From Treponema sp. (GTDB lineage Bacteria; Spirochaetota; Spirochaetia; Treponematales; Breznakiellaceae), in the NCBI GenBank assembly GCA_031275515.1, contig JAISOQ010000116.1, positions 1-6,398 on the forward strand: DNA of 6,398 bases. The letters run 5' to 3'. The notes below the pieces were generated by a model that saw nothing but the letters and a program-made list of their open reading frames with translations, had not been told where the DNA came from and searched no databases. Shown here one piece after another: positions 1-6,255 of the stretch; within the stretch, counting starts at the first letter, position 1, and every line of letters starts with the position of its first letter. The translations under genes and the position numbers were made by a program.

Positions 1-287
1 TTTGTTCTCAGAGTAAACGCCGATGCCCTGCCCTTACCCAAAAACAGCTTGACAAAATCAATAATCGGCCTCGCAAGTTTTTAGGCTGCCTGACTCCTTA
101 CGAAGTTTTTTCGTCATAAAATTCACACTTCAAAAAAATTCCGCGTAACAATTAAATCCATTAATTAAACTGGTATCAATATTGCCAACTCTGGAGGAAC
201 CAAAAATATATGAGTCAAATTTGCCGGGATTCTCAATGATATTTATACATTTTTATGCCAAATGCTGTATAAGGTTCCGGCTGTATA

Positions 288-353
288 TGCCAGGCCGCGC
301 TAACCAGTATTTAGTCCGGCCTGGCAGAGGGGCAGGGGTAACAAAGGTTACCC
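288..353 (-). terminator. Tandem hairpins downstream of potD, candidate operon terminator
   Basis: Two inverted repeats lie just after the potD stop codon. The nearer one pairs GGGTAAC (336-342) with GTTACCC (347-353), a perfect 7-bp stem with a 4-base loop. The farther one pairs TGCCAGGCCG (288-297) with CGGCCTGGCA (317-326), a perfect 10-bp stem with a 19-base loop; CTAA/TTAG inside that loop can pair further. Neither is followed by a clear U-run on the minus strand, so a classical intrinsic terminator is uncertain. They could instead protect the 3' end of the mRNA. The position at the end of a four-gene operon supports a 3'-end role. Confidence 0.5.
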
Positions 354-374
354 TCCATTCTCCCCCTCAGGCTC

Positions 375-1454
375 TTAGCCTCCCACGCGGATCGTCAGCC
401 ATGCATCGTCGTAGAGCTGGAGGTTTTCGCCTACATCGTCCTTGAGTTCTACGTTGATGAGCTCCTCCGCCGTGTAGTAGGGGGTAATCTCTTTGAGATC
501 CCGGGCGGGGATATTGGCAGTGGCGGGAAAGCCGAAGTAGTCGGTAAATTCGGCGTAAATATCCGGGCGGTGAATAAAGTCGATGAACTTATAGGCCAGG
601 TCCATATTCTTTGCGCCCTTGAGAATACACATACTGTCGATGTATGCGGGACCGCCTTCCGGGGGAATAAAGAAAACGGTGTTCGCCTTGAGTTCGTCGG
701 AGATCTCTTCGTATACGACTTCGGCGTAGCCCTGGACAACCCAGAAGTCCTCGTCGGCAAAACCCTTGCCAAAGGCTTCGGCGTCAAACTTGAGGAGATT
801 CGGTTTCCATTCATTGTTAACCACGTCACGGGCGGCGGCGATTTCAGCGGGGTTCACAGTGTTCACCGAATAACCCAGGTAGCTGAGGGCGTCGCCCAGC
901 ACTTCCCTCATGTCGTCCAGCATGGTCATTTTTCCGCGCAGGTCTGTGCGGCCAAAGATGGACCAGCTCTTTTCGTAGTCGGGGACGCGGGCGGTATTGA
1001 CAGCGATTCCGGCGGCGCCGAAATAGTAGGGAACCGCATAGTCCATGCCGGGATCGTAGGTTGCTTTTTGGAGCACCAGCGGATCGATGTTGCCCATATT
1101 CTGCAATTTGGACTTATCGAGTTTTTCGAGCATTCCCTGCTTAATCATGATGGAAACATAGTCTCCCGAGGGGAAAACCAAATCGTATCCTGTACCGCCG
1201 GTCAGGAGTTTGGCGTAGAGTTCCTCGTTGGAGGCAAACGTGTCATACACGATGGTTACGCCGTATTCCTGCTCGAATTTTCTCAGGATAGAATCAGGGG
1301 TGTAGTAAGTCCAGTTGTAGACATAAAGCCGTGTGGAGCTTTGAGCCTGACGGGACGCCGTCTGGGTCTCCTCTTTCTTCGAACAGCCGCCGAGAGCAAC
1401 CGTGGCGGACAACACCGCCCACAGCGCCCCAGCCGCTATAAGATTTTTTTTCAT
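375..1454 (-). CDS. potD: Spermidine/putrescine ABC transporter substrate-binding lipoprotein PotD
   Basis: This is the extracytoplasmic polyamine-binding subunit of the PotABCD importer, 359 residues. Residues 1-24 are a lipoprotein signal: MKKN, a hydrophobic stretch, then the lipobox LGGC with Cys24 as the predicted lipidated residue. The rest is a bilobal family-1 binding protein. Family landmarks include YNWTYYTP (46-53, matching the NWTEY region of E. coli PotD), FPSGDYV (94-100), DDMREVLGDAL (180-190, matching the Asp/Glu pair that binds the polyamine amines) and YIDS (271-274), whose Asp aligns with E. coli Asp257. Two E. coli pocket tryptophans appear replaced: Tyr271 for Trp255, and the QGYA region (241-244) for Trp229. 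The frame is open to 1520, but the ATG at 1454 is chosen because it sits 5 bases from GAGGAGG and begins the signal peptide. It is the last gene of the operon, 105 bp after potC. Putrescine versus spermidine preference cannot be read with certainty. Confidence 0.93.
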   Translation of the reverse strand: MKKNLIAAGALWAVLSATVALGGCSKKEETQTASRQAQSSTRLYVYNWTYYTPDSILRKFEQEYGVTIVYDTFASNEELYAKLLTGGTGYDLVFPSGDYVSIMIKQGMLEKLDKSKLQNMGNIDPLVLQKATYDPGMDYAVPYYFGAAGIAVNTARVPDYEKSWSIFGRTDLRGKMTMLDDMREVLGDALSYLGYSVNTVNPAEIAAARDVVNNEWKPNLLKFDAEAFGKGFADEDFWVVQGYAEVVYEEISDELKANTVFFIPPEGGPAYIDSMCILKGAKNMDLAYKFIDFIHRPDIYAEFTDYFGFPATANIPARDLKEITPYYTAEELINVELKDDVGENLQLYDDAWLTIRVGG

Positions 1455-1459
1455 CTTTT

Positions 1460-1466
1460 CCTCCTC
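1460..1466 (-). promoter_or_regulatory. Strong ribosome binding site of potD
   Basis: GAGGAGG on the minus strand lies 5 bases before the ATG at 1454. It is the best Shine-Dalgarno match among the four pot genes and fixes the potD start. potD is the only pot gene not coupled to its upstream neighbour by a short overlap. A strong independent site fits the need for more binding protein than permease. Confidence 0.8.
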
Positions 1467-1559
1467 GTACTGAATTCCTGGTTCAGCACTTTTTCGTATT
1501 TTGAACCGCTTTTGGGACAATCCTCCCGTGTGGCGGATTCAATGCGTAAAAGGTTCATT

Positions 1560-2423
1560 CTATTTTGCCGCGATATATTTTAAGAAGTTCCTGAGCAGGC
1601 AGGTAAGAAGTACGGTTCCCAGGATCATAACCACCGACAGAGCATTTATTACCGGGGATATTCCAAAACGGATGGCCGAATAGATGTACAGCGGCAGCGT
1701 TGTCGAACCGGGCCCTGCGACAAAATAGGTTATAACAAAATCTTCCAGAGATATAGTTACTGCTGTTAAAAAGCCGGAGATAATACCGGGCATACAGATG
1801 GGAACGGTTACCCGTATCAGGGTCTGCCGCTCATTCGCTCCGAGATCCCGGGAGGCTTCTATGATGGAAAAATCAAACTCGTCCAGCCTGGCCATAACCA
1901 TGAGGAACACGAAAGGCAGGTTAAACGTGGTATGGGCAATAAAAATGGTAAGAAGTCCCAGGGATATTTTTACTCCCGCAAAAAACAGGGCCAGAGAAAC
2001 GCCAATGATAATCTCCGGCAGTATCATGGGGAGGAACGAAATGGTCTGAACGTAGTTCCGCAGTTTAAAGCGGTACCAGTTGACGCCTATGGCGCCGAAA
2101 GTCCCCAGTATTGTTGCGGTCCCTGCGGAGGTCAGGGCAATCACAATGCTGTTCCAAAAAGCCCTCCAGAGATCCCGGGAATGGAAGAAAAGCTGTTCAT
2201 ACCAGACAAAGGAGAAGCCGGTCCACTTCATGCCTTTGGAGGCGTTGAAGGAATAGAGGATCAGCACCATAAGGGGAAGAAAGAGGAACACCACCGTAGC
2301 GATGAATATGACCTGGGAAAGGGAAAACCTGGAGATGGATGCCCGCCTGGCATGGCGCGCCGCTTCCCCGGGCGCTCCCCCGCCTTTGAGGGGAGTGATG
2401 AAGCTGCGTATGTTCAGTTTCAT
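1560..2423 (-). CDS. potC: Spermidine/putrescine ABC transporter permease PotC
   Basis: This is one of the two inner-membrane channel subunits of the polyamine importer, 287 residues and close to the usual length plus an N-terminal extension. A hydrophilic, Gly/Ala/Arg-rich stretch of about 35 residues precedes the first membrane segment (about 38-59). Further hydrophobic segments lie near 90-114, 126-150, 154-178, 211-235 and 257-277, giving six in all. The ABC-permease EAA loop is clear at 189-208 (EASRDLGAN, then the Gly213 region), the site that docks on PotA. The ATG at 2423 overlaps the potB stop as ATGA, with GGGAGG 8 bases upstream, so translation is probably coupled. PotC is told from PotB by its position as second permease and by the FNLPFVFLMVMARL segment before the EAA loop. 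Another polyamine or amino-acid-type opine permease is less likely given the PotD partner. Confidence 0.93.
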   Translation of the reverse strand: MKLNIRSFITPLKGGGAPGEAARHARRASISRFSLSQVIFIATVVFLFLPLMVLILYSFNASKGMKWTGFSFVWYEQLFFHSRDLWRAFWNSIVIALTSAGTATILGTFGAIGVNWYRFKLRNYVQTISFLPMILPEIIIGVSLALFFAGVKISLGLLTIFIAHTTFNLPFVFLMVMARLDEFDFSIIEASRDLGANERQTLIRVTVPICMPGIISGFLTAVTISLEDFVITYFVAGPGSTTLPLYIYSAIRFGISPVINALSVVMILGTVLLTCLLRNFLKYIAAK

Positions 2424-3379
2424 ACCCCTTGCCTCCCGCCGGAAATTCCCGCAGTTCCGGAAACCCCCAGGGCATGGCGGCTCTGGTCCGTAAGACGCCT
2501 GGCGTCCCTTTTTTGGAGGTTCATCATGATGAGAATACCCGCCGTAGTCACCAGGGTAAGGACCATGGAAATCGCCGATGCCAGCGGCCAGTTCCGGGCC
2601 TTGGTCAGCTGATCCGCCACTACGTTCCCCAGCATATAGGATTCCTTTCCGCCGACCAGCAGGGGTACTGCATAGGCCCCAAAGATGGGGATAAAAGTGA
2701 AAAGCACTGCCGTATAGATGCCGCTCCTGATGTTCGGCAGCAGCACCTTTACTATCGCCATAGGCTTGGAAGCCCCCAGGTCCCGGGCCGCCTCCAGCAG
2801 GGAAAAATCGAATTTATCAATAGTAGAAAAGAGGGGCAGAATGGCGTAAGGCAGGTACATGTAGACCAGCACCAGGATCACTGCCGGCTGATTGTAGATG
2901 AATTGAATATAGTCCTTGAGCAGCCCTATCCGTATAAGGAATTCGTTCAAAAAGCCGTTGTTCCCCAGAATGTTCATCCAGGCGAATACCCGGATAAGGA
3001 AATTAGTCCAAAAAGGGATGATGATGACGAGGAGCAGCGCCGTCTGATGCCGGCTTTTGGCCATGTAGTATCCGCAGGGCAGGGCAAAGAAAATGGTGAT
3101 CACCGTGGCGGCCAGGGACGTTATAACCGTGCGGACCGTGATGATCATTAAACTGGGGTTCCCCAGGGCCCGGTAAGCGTCCAGGGAAAGCCGCCCCGGG
3201 GCGACGCCTCCATAGAGGCCCTTCTTATGGAAACTGTAGGCCACAATGATGATGAGGGGCGCCAGGAAAAAGGCAGTGAACCACAGAGCCATAGGACCAG
3301 AGTAGAGAAGTCCGTAATTGCGCTTTTCGGCGGCAAGCATTTTTTCCGCGGGTTTGGCGGAAGACAGTGAGGCGCTCAC
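2420..3379 (-). CDS. potB: Spermidine/putrescine ABC transporter permease PotB
   Basis: This is the first permease of the polyamine importer, 319 residues. Six hydrophobic segments are visible: about 24-50, 77-105, 112-137, 160-184, 219-242 and 266-287. The EAA loop at 196-220 reads EAARDLGAS, then a hydrophobic run to LPNIRSG, and contacts the ATPase. The start is the GTG at 3379, whose last two bases begin the potA stop (GTGA overlap), which implies translational coupling; only a weak AAAGAG precedes it. An in-frame ATG at 3340 (residue 14) is a weaker alternative. The C-terminal tail after residue 288 is charged, then Gly/Ser-rich, and likely cytoplasmic. The stop overlaps the potC start by four bases. 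The order permease-permease-binding protein after the ATPase matches the canonical potABCD arrangement. Confidence 0.93.
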   Translation of the reverse strand: MSASLSSAKPAEKMLAAEKRNYGLLYSGPMALWFTAFFLAPLIIIVAYSFHKKGLYGGVAPGRLSLDAYRALGNPSLMIITVRTVITSLAATVITIFFALPCGYYMAKSRHQTALLLVIIIPFWTNFLIRVFAWMNILGNNGFLNEFLIRIGLLKDYIQFIYNQPAVILVLVYMYLPYAILPLFSTIDKFDFSLLEAARDLGASKPMAIVKVLLPNIRSGIYTAVLFTFIPIFGAYAVPLLVGGKESYMLGNVVADQLTKARNWPLASAISMVLTLVTTAGILIMMNLQKRDARRLTDQSRHALGVSGTAGISGGRQGV

Positions 3380-4509
3380 GGCTCTTTAATCCCGACGATA
3401 TACCCGTCGTTAGCGCTCCAGGAAAGAAATACCGAATCCTTCCATACAATATCCGGCCCTTCATCTGAATATTTAGCGTGCTGTTTGATGACCCGGATAA
3501 GAACGTTCCCGGAGGTTTTGACGTAGAATTTAGTCTGGAATCCCGAATAAATAGGCTCGTCAACCACCCCCTGAAAATGGTTGATATCCTCCCGTTTAGT
3601 AACGGGTTTTTCCTTGGAAATGACAATCTTCTCCGGCCTGATGGTAAAACTCACTTTTTGGCCCGGTTTAATATGGTCTACGGTAGTCACCTTGATTCTG
3701 CCGAGTTCCGGAATATCCAGTTCCGCCATATATTCCGGCGCGGCGGGCTTGTCTATCTTTTCCACCGAAGCCACTATGGCGTCGAAAAGATTGGTCTCGC
3801 CGATGAAACGGGCCACAAAATCCGTGGCCGGACTCTCGTAGATTTCGTGGGGGGTGCCCACCTGGAGAACATCTCCCTGGTTCATCACCGCGATCCGGTC
3901 GGAAACCGACAGGGCTTCCTGCTGGTCATGGGTGACATAGATGAACGTAATGCCTATCTTATCGTGAATCTGGTCCAGCTCTATAAGCATGTGCTGTCTG
4001 AGCTTGGCATCCAGGGCGGAAAGAGGCTCGTCCAGCAGAAGCACCCGGGGTTCATTGATCAGCGCCCTGGCAATGGCGACCCGCTGTTTCTGCCCCCCGG
4101 AAAGCTGGTTCGGCCTCTTTTGAGCGTGGCCTTCCAACTGGACCAGCTTGAGATATTCCTTCACCTTTGCGTTAATCTCCGGCTGAGGGGTCTTCTTTAT
4201 CCTGAGGGAAAAAGCCACATTTTCAAACACCGAAAGGTGGGGAAACAGGGCATAATTCTGAAACACCGTGTTTACCTGCCGGCGGTTAGGGGACAGGGGA
4301 AGCACATCAGTTCCGTCAAGCGTCACTGCGCCGTAATCTGGGATCTCGAAACCTGCAATGATACGCAGGAGGGTAGTTTTACCGCATCCCGAAGGTCCCA
4401 AAAGGGAGAAAAATTCGCCCTTTTTAATCTCAATGTCTACATCATGTAAAACCGTAAAATCACCAAAGGATTTTGAAACCCCCTTGATGACCACATCGCT
4501 CCCTTTCAA
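3376..4509 (-). CDS. potA: Spermidine/putrescine ABC transporter ATP-binding protein PotA
   Basis: This cytoplasmic ATPase powers polyamine import through PotB and PotC. With the chosen start it has 377 residues, matching the family. Motifs in order: Walker A GPSGCGKTT (38-46), Q-loop FQNYALFPHLS (Gln84), signature LSGGQ (136-140), Walker B VLLLDEP (156-162), D-loop SALDAKLR (164-171) and the switch His194 in YVTHD. After about residue 235 comes a regulatory TOBE-type domain containing FTIRPEKI. The frame is open to a TTG at 4590, but that codon falls inside the candidate -10 box and has no ribosome binding site. I prefer the TTG at 4509, preceded by GGGAGG at a rather long 14-base spacing. 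A GTG at 4494 with GGGAG 4 bases away is also possible. It is the first gene of the operon and overlaps potB by four bases. Confidence 0.93.
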   Translation of the reverse strand: MKGSDVVIKGVSKSFGDFTVLHDVDIEIKKGEFFSLLGPSGCGKTTLLRIIAGFEIPDYGAVTLDGTDVLPLSPNRRQVNTVFQNYALFPHLSVFENVAFSLRIKKTPQPEINAKVKEYLKLVQLEGHAQKRPNQLSGGQKQRVAIARALINEPRVLLLDEPLSALDAKLRQHMLIELDQIHDKIGITFIYVTHDQQEALSVSDRIAVMNQGDVLQVGTPHEIYESPATDFVARFIGETNLFDAIVASVEKIDKPAAPEYMAELDIPELGRIKVTTVDHIKPGQKVSFTIRPEKIVISKEKPVTKREDINHFQGVVDEPIYSGFQTKFYVKTSGNVLIRVIKQHAKYSDEGPDIVWKDSVFLSWSANDGYIVGIKEP

Positions 4510-4586
4510 TACGGTTCTCGCAACCTCCCTTCTCCGGGCAAATAATAGTTCCTTCCGGAACCACTTTGAAAAATACAGATAAAGGT

Positions 4587-4615
4587 ACAATGCGTATTTT
4601 AGCCGTCATTGTCAA
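4587..4615 (-). promoter_or_regulatory. Candidate sigma-70 promoter of the potABCD operon
   Basis: A perfect TTGACA (-35) lies at 4615-4610 on the minus strand. After a 17-base spacer, CATTGT at 4592-4587 is a partial -10 match (3 of 6, including the conserved A2 and T6). It lies upstream of potA in the 233-bp gap after the methyltransferase gene. Transcription would begin near 4580, leaving about 70 bases of leader before the preferred potA start. No operator or riboswitch is evident in that leader. The -10 is weak, so the call is tentative. Confidence 0.4.
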
Positions 4616-4742
4616 TGAGTCTCTATGGGAATTCTAATCCGAACAGAAAAAAATAAGCGGATTTTTCCCGAATTTTGTTACGATTTCTTTTGAAGAACCG
4701 CCGGAACCCCGGAAAGGCTTTTGGGCTCCCAGGCTTGGCGCT

Positions 4743-5213
4743 TCATGCTTTAACGGTCTTTTCCAGGTCCAGCAGATACTGCTTTACGGGCAGTCCGCCG
4801 CCATATCCGGTCAGCCCGCCGTCCTTGCCTATCACCCGGTGACAGGGGATGATGATAACAATGGGGTTGCGGTTATTGGCCATCCCGACCGCCCGGAGCG
4901 CCTTTGGCCGTCCGATCTGGGCGGCTATATCCTGATAGCAGCGGGTTTCTCCCAGGGGAATGGTCAGCAGGGCCTTCCATACGGCAAGCTGAAAATCCGT
5001 ACCCCGTAAGGTCATGGGCAGGTCAAAGGACCGCCGCCTGCCGTCAAAGTATTCGGCAAGCTGGTCCGCCGCTTTTTTGATTACAGGAGTCTCGGCAATG
5101 ACGGCGTCCGGGAAAGTTTTGTCCCGGCCAAAGAAAACTCCGGTTATAGCGCCGGCTTCTTCGGTAATTCCCAGCGCGCCGACAGGATAATCATAAAAGA
5201 ATAGACTTTTCAT
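4743..5213 (-). CDS. ogt: Methylated-DNA--[protein]-cysteine S-methyltransferase
   Basis: This is a suicide DNA-repair protein that moves the methyl group from O6-methylguanine (and O4-methylthymine) in DNA to its own cysteine. It has 156 residues, normal for a single-domain Ogt/MGMT. The active-site motif IPCHRVIG is complete at 122-129 with acceptor Cys124. The upstream helix-turn-helix carries FQLAVWKALLTIPLGET (74-90), RCYQDIA (91-97) and the arginine finger region RAVGMANNRNP (107-117). GLTGYGGGLPVKQYLLDLE (133-151) forms the usual C-terminal guanine-pocket segment. A poorly conserved N-terminal domain spans 1-65. The ATG at 5213 has AAGGA 4 bases upstream. It lies on the same strand as potA but 233 bp before it with a promoter between, so it is probably a separate unit. 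There is no Ada-type regulatory domain, so it is not a methylation-responsive activator. Confidence 0.95.
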   Translation of the reverse strand: MKSLFFYDYPVGALGITEEAGAITGVFFGRDKTFPDAVIAETPVIKKAADQLAEYFDGRRRSFDLPMTLRGTDFQLAVWKALLTIPLGETRCYQDIAAQIGRPKALRAVGMANNRNPIVIIIPCHRVIGKDGGLTGYGGGLPVKQYLLDLEKTVKA

Positions 5214-5305
5214 GCGTTCCTTCTTAATTTGCGAATTTAGGGAGGGAGAATCCCCCCTGCGGTCATAGGCGGTTACTTTGGGGGGGCCCGCATTGGAGAC
5301 CCAGT

Positions 5306-5373
5306 GGGGTCAGACCTCTGTTGCGGGGTCAGACCTCTGTTATGGGGTCAGACCTCTTGTGGGGTCAGACCTC
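5306..5373. repeat. Four direct copies of a GGGGTCAGACCTC motif
   Basis: The 13-base motif GGGGTCAGACCTC occurs exactly at 5306-5318, 5325-5337, 5344-5356 and 5361-5373, with unit steps of 19, 19 and 17 bases. The first two units also share CTGTT after the core. Each core contains GGTC-A-GACC, a 4-bp palindrome around one base. On the minus strand the motif reads GAGGTCTGACCCC, and the frame that enters the first copat 5373 as GAG-GTC-TGA terminates inside it. The cluster lies about 240 bp beyond a Y1-like transposase remnant on the same strand. I recall GGGGTCAGACC-type motifs next to IS200-like transposases in many genomes, so a transposase-associated repeat is the likely nature. This association is inference. 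Confidence 0.75.
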
Positions 5374-5547
5374 CCCCTTTAAGTAAACGCATATACCCCT
5401 GCGTCCAGGCCCCAGTCACGGCCTGCCCTCACGCCTCCGGTCCCAAAGGCCCTGCCGCCAGGATCCCCTTCCAGCGGCACAACCGCTCCCTGCACTTTTA
5501 CGGTTGATCCCCCAAAACCATCACCTTCTTCAAGACAAGTGAGTTTG

Positions 5548-5569
5548 TCCCAAAACTGAAGTTTTGGGA
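5548..5569. repeat. Perfect 9-bp inverted repeat with tetraloop
   Basis: TCCCAAAAC (5548-5556) and GTTTTGGGA (5561-5569) pair perfectly around TGAA. The next flanking bases (G5547/A5570) do not pair. No U-run follows on either strand, so a terminator is unlikely. It lies in the degraded region between the transposase remnant and the GGGGTCAGACCTC cluster. It may be a dispersed palindromic repeat or an end structure of the old mobile element. Confidence 0.7.
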
Positions 5570-5614
5570 AGCCTCAAGTATCTCAACCTATCTGGGGGAG
5601 GCGGTACGAATTAC

Positions 5615-5829
5615 CTATACAGTTCCCCGCCCTGCAAAAATTGAACAGGCTCTCAGCCAGTCGTCCTCCAAATGCAGTCCCCGAATCTCAAAGGCAAACC
5701 GGCTTTGAGTTCATGGAACACTGCGGCAAAAACTGCCGGGGCCTTATGCCGGCGGAACAGCGGTTCCCGGTTGTTAATGCGGGTATGTATTTCGTACCCC
5801 CCCTGTTTGAATATGCGTAAAGGTCTCAT
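5615..5829 (-). pseudogene. Truncated, frameshifted IS200/Y1-like (REP-associated type) transposase remnant
   Basis: From the ATG at 5829 the minus strand reads MRPLRIFKQGGYEIHTRINN, then REPLFRRHKAPAVFAAVFHELKAGLP. At about 5693 the frame must shift by one missing base to continue as FEIRGLHLEDDWL (from 5692), ending at a TAG at 5615-5617. Joined, the two parts resemble the N-terminal third of Y1-type transposases (HUH-like, single-strand DNA) that begin MR.LR, then G.-YE..TR.NNREPLF and later EIRGL.LEDDWL. That match is from memory of the family, not from a search. The catalytic HUH pair and tyrosine region are not present. After DDWL the sequence no longer resembles the family, so about two thirds of the gene seem lost. 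The usual residue between the two Gly of the QGG-Y junction also seems deleted within a G-run. No ribosome binding site is evident. It is surely non-functional if the assignment is right. Confidence 0.55.
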
Positions 5830-5950
5830 ATAAAGTATATGGGCCGGACCTTTCGGGAGTGATATACCCTCCCAAGAACAAGGAGAGCGTCTTTATTTGC
5901 GGGTAAAGTTTAGCTCAGACAGGCGGGATATTAAACCCGAATGGGACTAA

Positions 5951-5980
5951 TAAAATAAGCGTCCCCGAAGCCGGGGACGC
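5951..5980 (-). terminator. Rho-independent terminator of the GH1 gene
   Basis: On the minus strand GCGTCCCCG (5980-5972) pairs with CGGGGACGC (5967-5959), a perfect 9-bp GC-rich stem around the loop GCTT, followed by the U-rich tail TTATTTTATTAG (5958-5947). It begins 7 bases after the TAA stop of the glucosidase remnant. It is the clearest intrinsic terminator in the window and would isolate downstream DNA from read-through. Confidence 0.88.
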
Positions 5981-5987
5981 CGGCGCT

Positions 5988-6255
5988 TTAAAGTTTTTCG
6001 CCGTTGCTGGCGATCACATCCTTGTACCAAAAGAAGCTCTTTTTCCGGGAACGCTTCAATGTACCGTTACCTTCATCATCCCTGTCAACATAGATGAATC
6101 CGTAACGTTTTGCCATCTCTCCGGTACTGGCGCTTACTATGTCTATACAGCCCCAGGGGGTGTAGCCCATAAGATCAACGCCGTCCTGTTCAACCACGTC
6201 TTTCATCGCCTTGATGTGTTCCCTGAGATATTCGATACGGTAATCATCGTTAATG
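5988..6255 (-). pseudogene. 6-phospho-beta-glucosidase (GH1), 3' remnant cut by an insertion sequence
   Basis: The 88 residues from INDDYRIEYL (start near 6254) to the C-terminal ASNGEKL match the end of glycoside hydrolase family 1 enzymes of the BglA/AscB type, which hydrolyse 6-phospho-beta-glucosides delivered by a PTS. Visible signatures are DDYRIEYLREHI, GVDLMGYTPWGCIDIVSAS and KRYGFIYVD. The S-x5-K-x-Y pattern (SASTGEMAKRY) is the phosphate-binding set that marks phospho-glucosidases. Intact members have about 470-480 residues; the acid/base NEP and nucleophile TENG motifs would lie upstream and are absent. Resemblance stops at the Ile codon 6252-6254, where an IS terminus starts at 6256. 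The reading frame stays open through the IS end to the window edge without a start codon that restores the enzyme, so the fragment is inactive. The 5' part may survive on the far side of the element. Confidence 0.88.

Noticed and set aside
1..84. Short open frames at the left edge: plus-strand tail ending TAG at 82-84, and a minus-strand frame (KLARPIIDFVKLFLGKG) running off the edge
   Set aside because: Each is under 30 codons, neither has a start or a recognised motif, and the window does not show the rest; either could be chance or the end of a neighbouring gene.
182..445. Plus-strand open frame of 87 codons overlapping the potD 3' end
   Set aside because: It runs through the two hairpins and into potD antisense; no homology, and its start lacks a ribosome binding site. 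A GGAGG at 194-198 precedes only a 9-codon frame.
570..1583. Long plus-strand open frame (337 codons) opposite potD
   Set aside because: It is antisense to a well-supported lipoprotein gene, has no recognisable motif and no convincing ribosome binding site; it arises from codon bias of potD.
1932..3151. Plus-strand open frames opposite potC and potB
   Set aside because: They are antisense to two clear permeases, with hydrophilic low-complexity translations typical of shadow frames.
3478..4449. Long plus-strand open frame (323 codons) opposite potA
   Set aside because: It is the complement of a gene with every ABC ATPase motif intact; the translation has no domain features.
4635..4663. Possible hairpin AATCCG / CGGATT between the methyltransferase and potA
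   Set aside because: Only 6 bp with a 17-base A-rich loop; too weak to call a terminator.
5240..5257. Small hairpin GGGAGGG / CCCCCC in the methyltransferase leader
   Set aside because: Six pairs from simple G and C runs, with one mismatch or wobble; likely composition rather than a regulator.
5306..5373. Possible CRISPR array
   Set aside because: The repeats are 13 bases with only 4-6 bases between them, with no room for spacers and no cas genes.
5304..5507. Plus-strand open frame of 67 codons over the repeat cluster
   Set aside because: Its translation is built from the GGGGTCAGACC repeats and low-complexity GC-rich DNA; no ribosome binding site.
5379..5574. Minus-strand open frame of about 60 codons, Gly-rich, ending just before the repeat cluster
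   Set aside because: It lacks a supported start and family resemblance; it may be decayed DNA from the old transposon tail, but nothing shows this.
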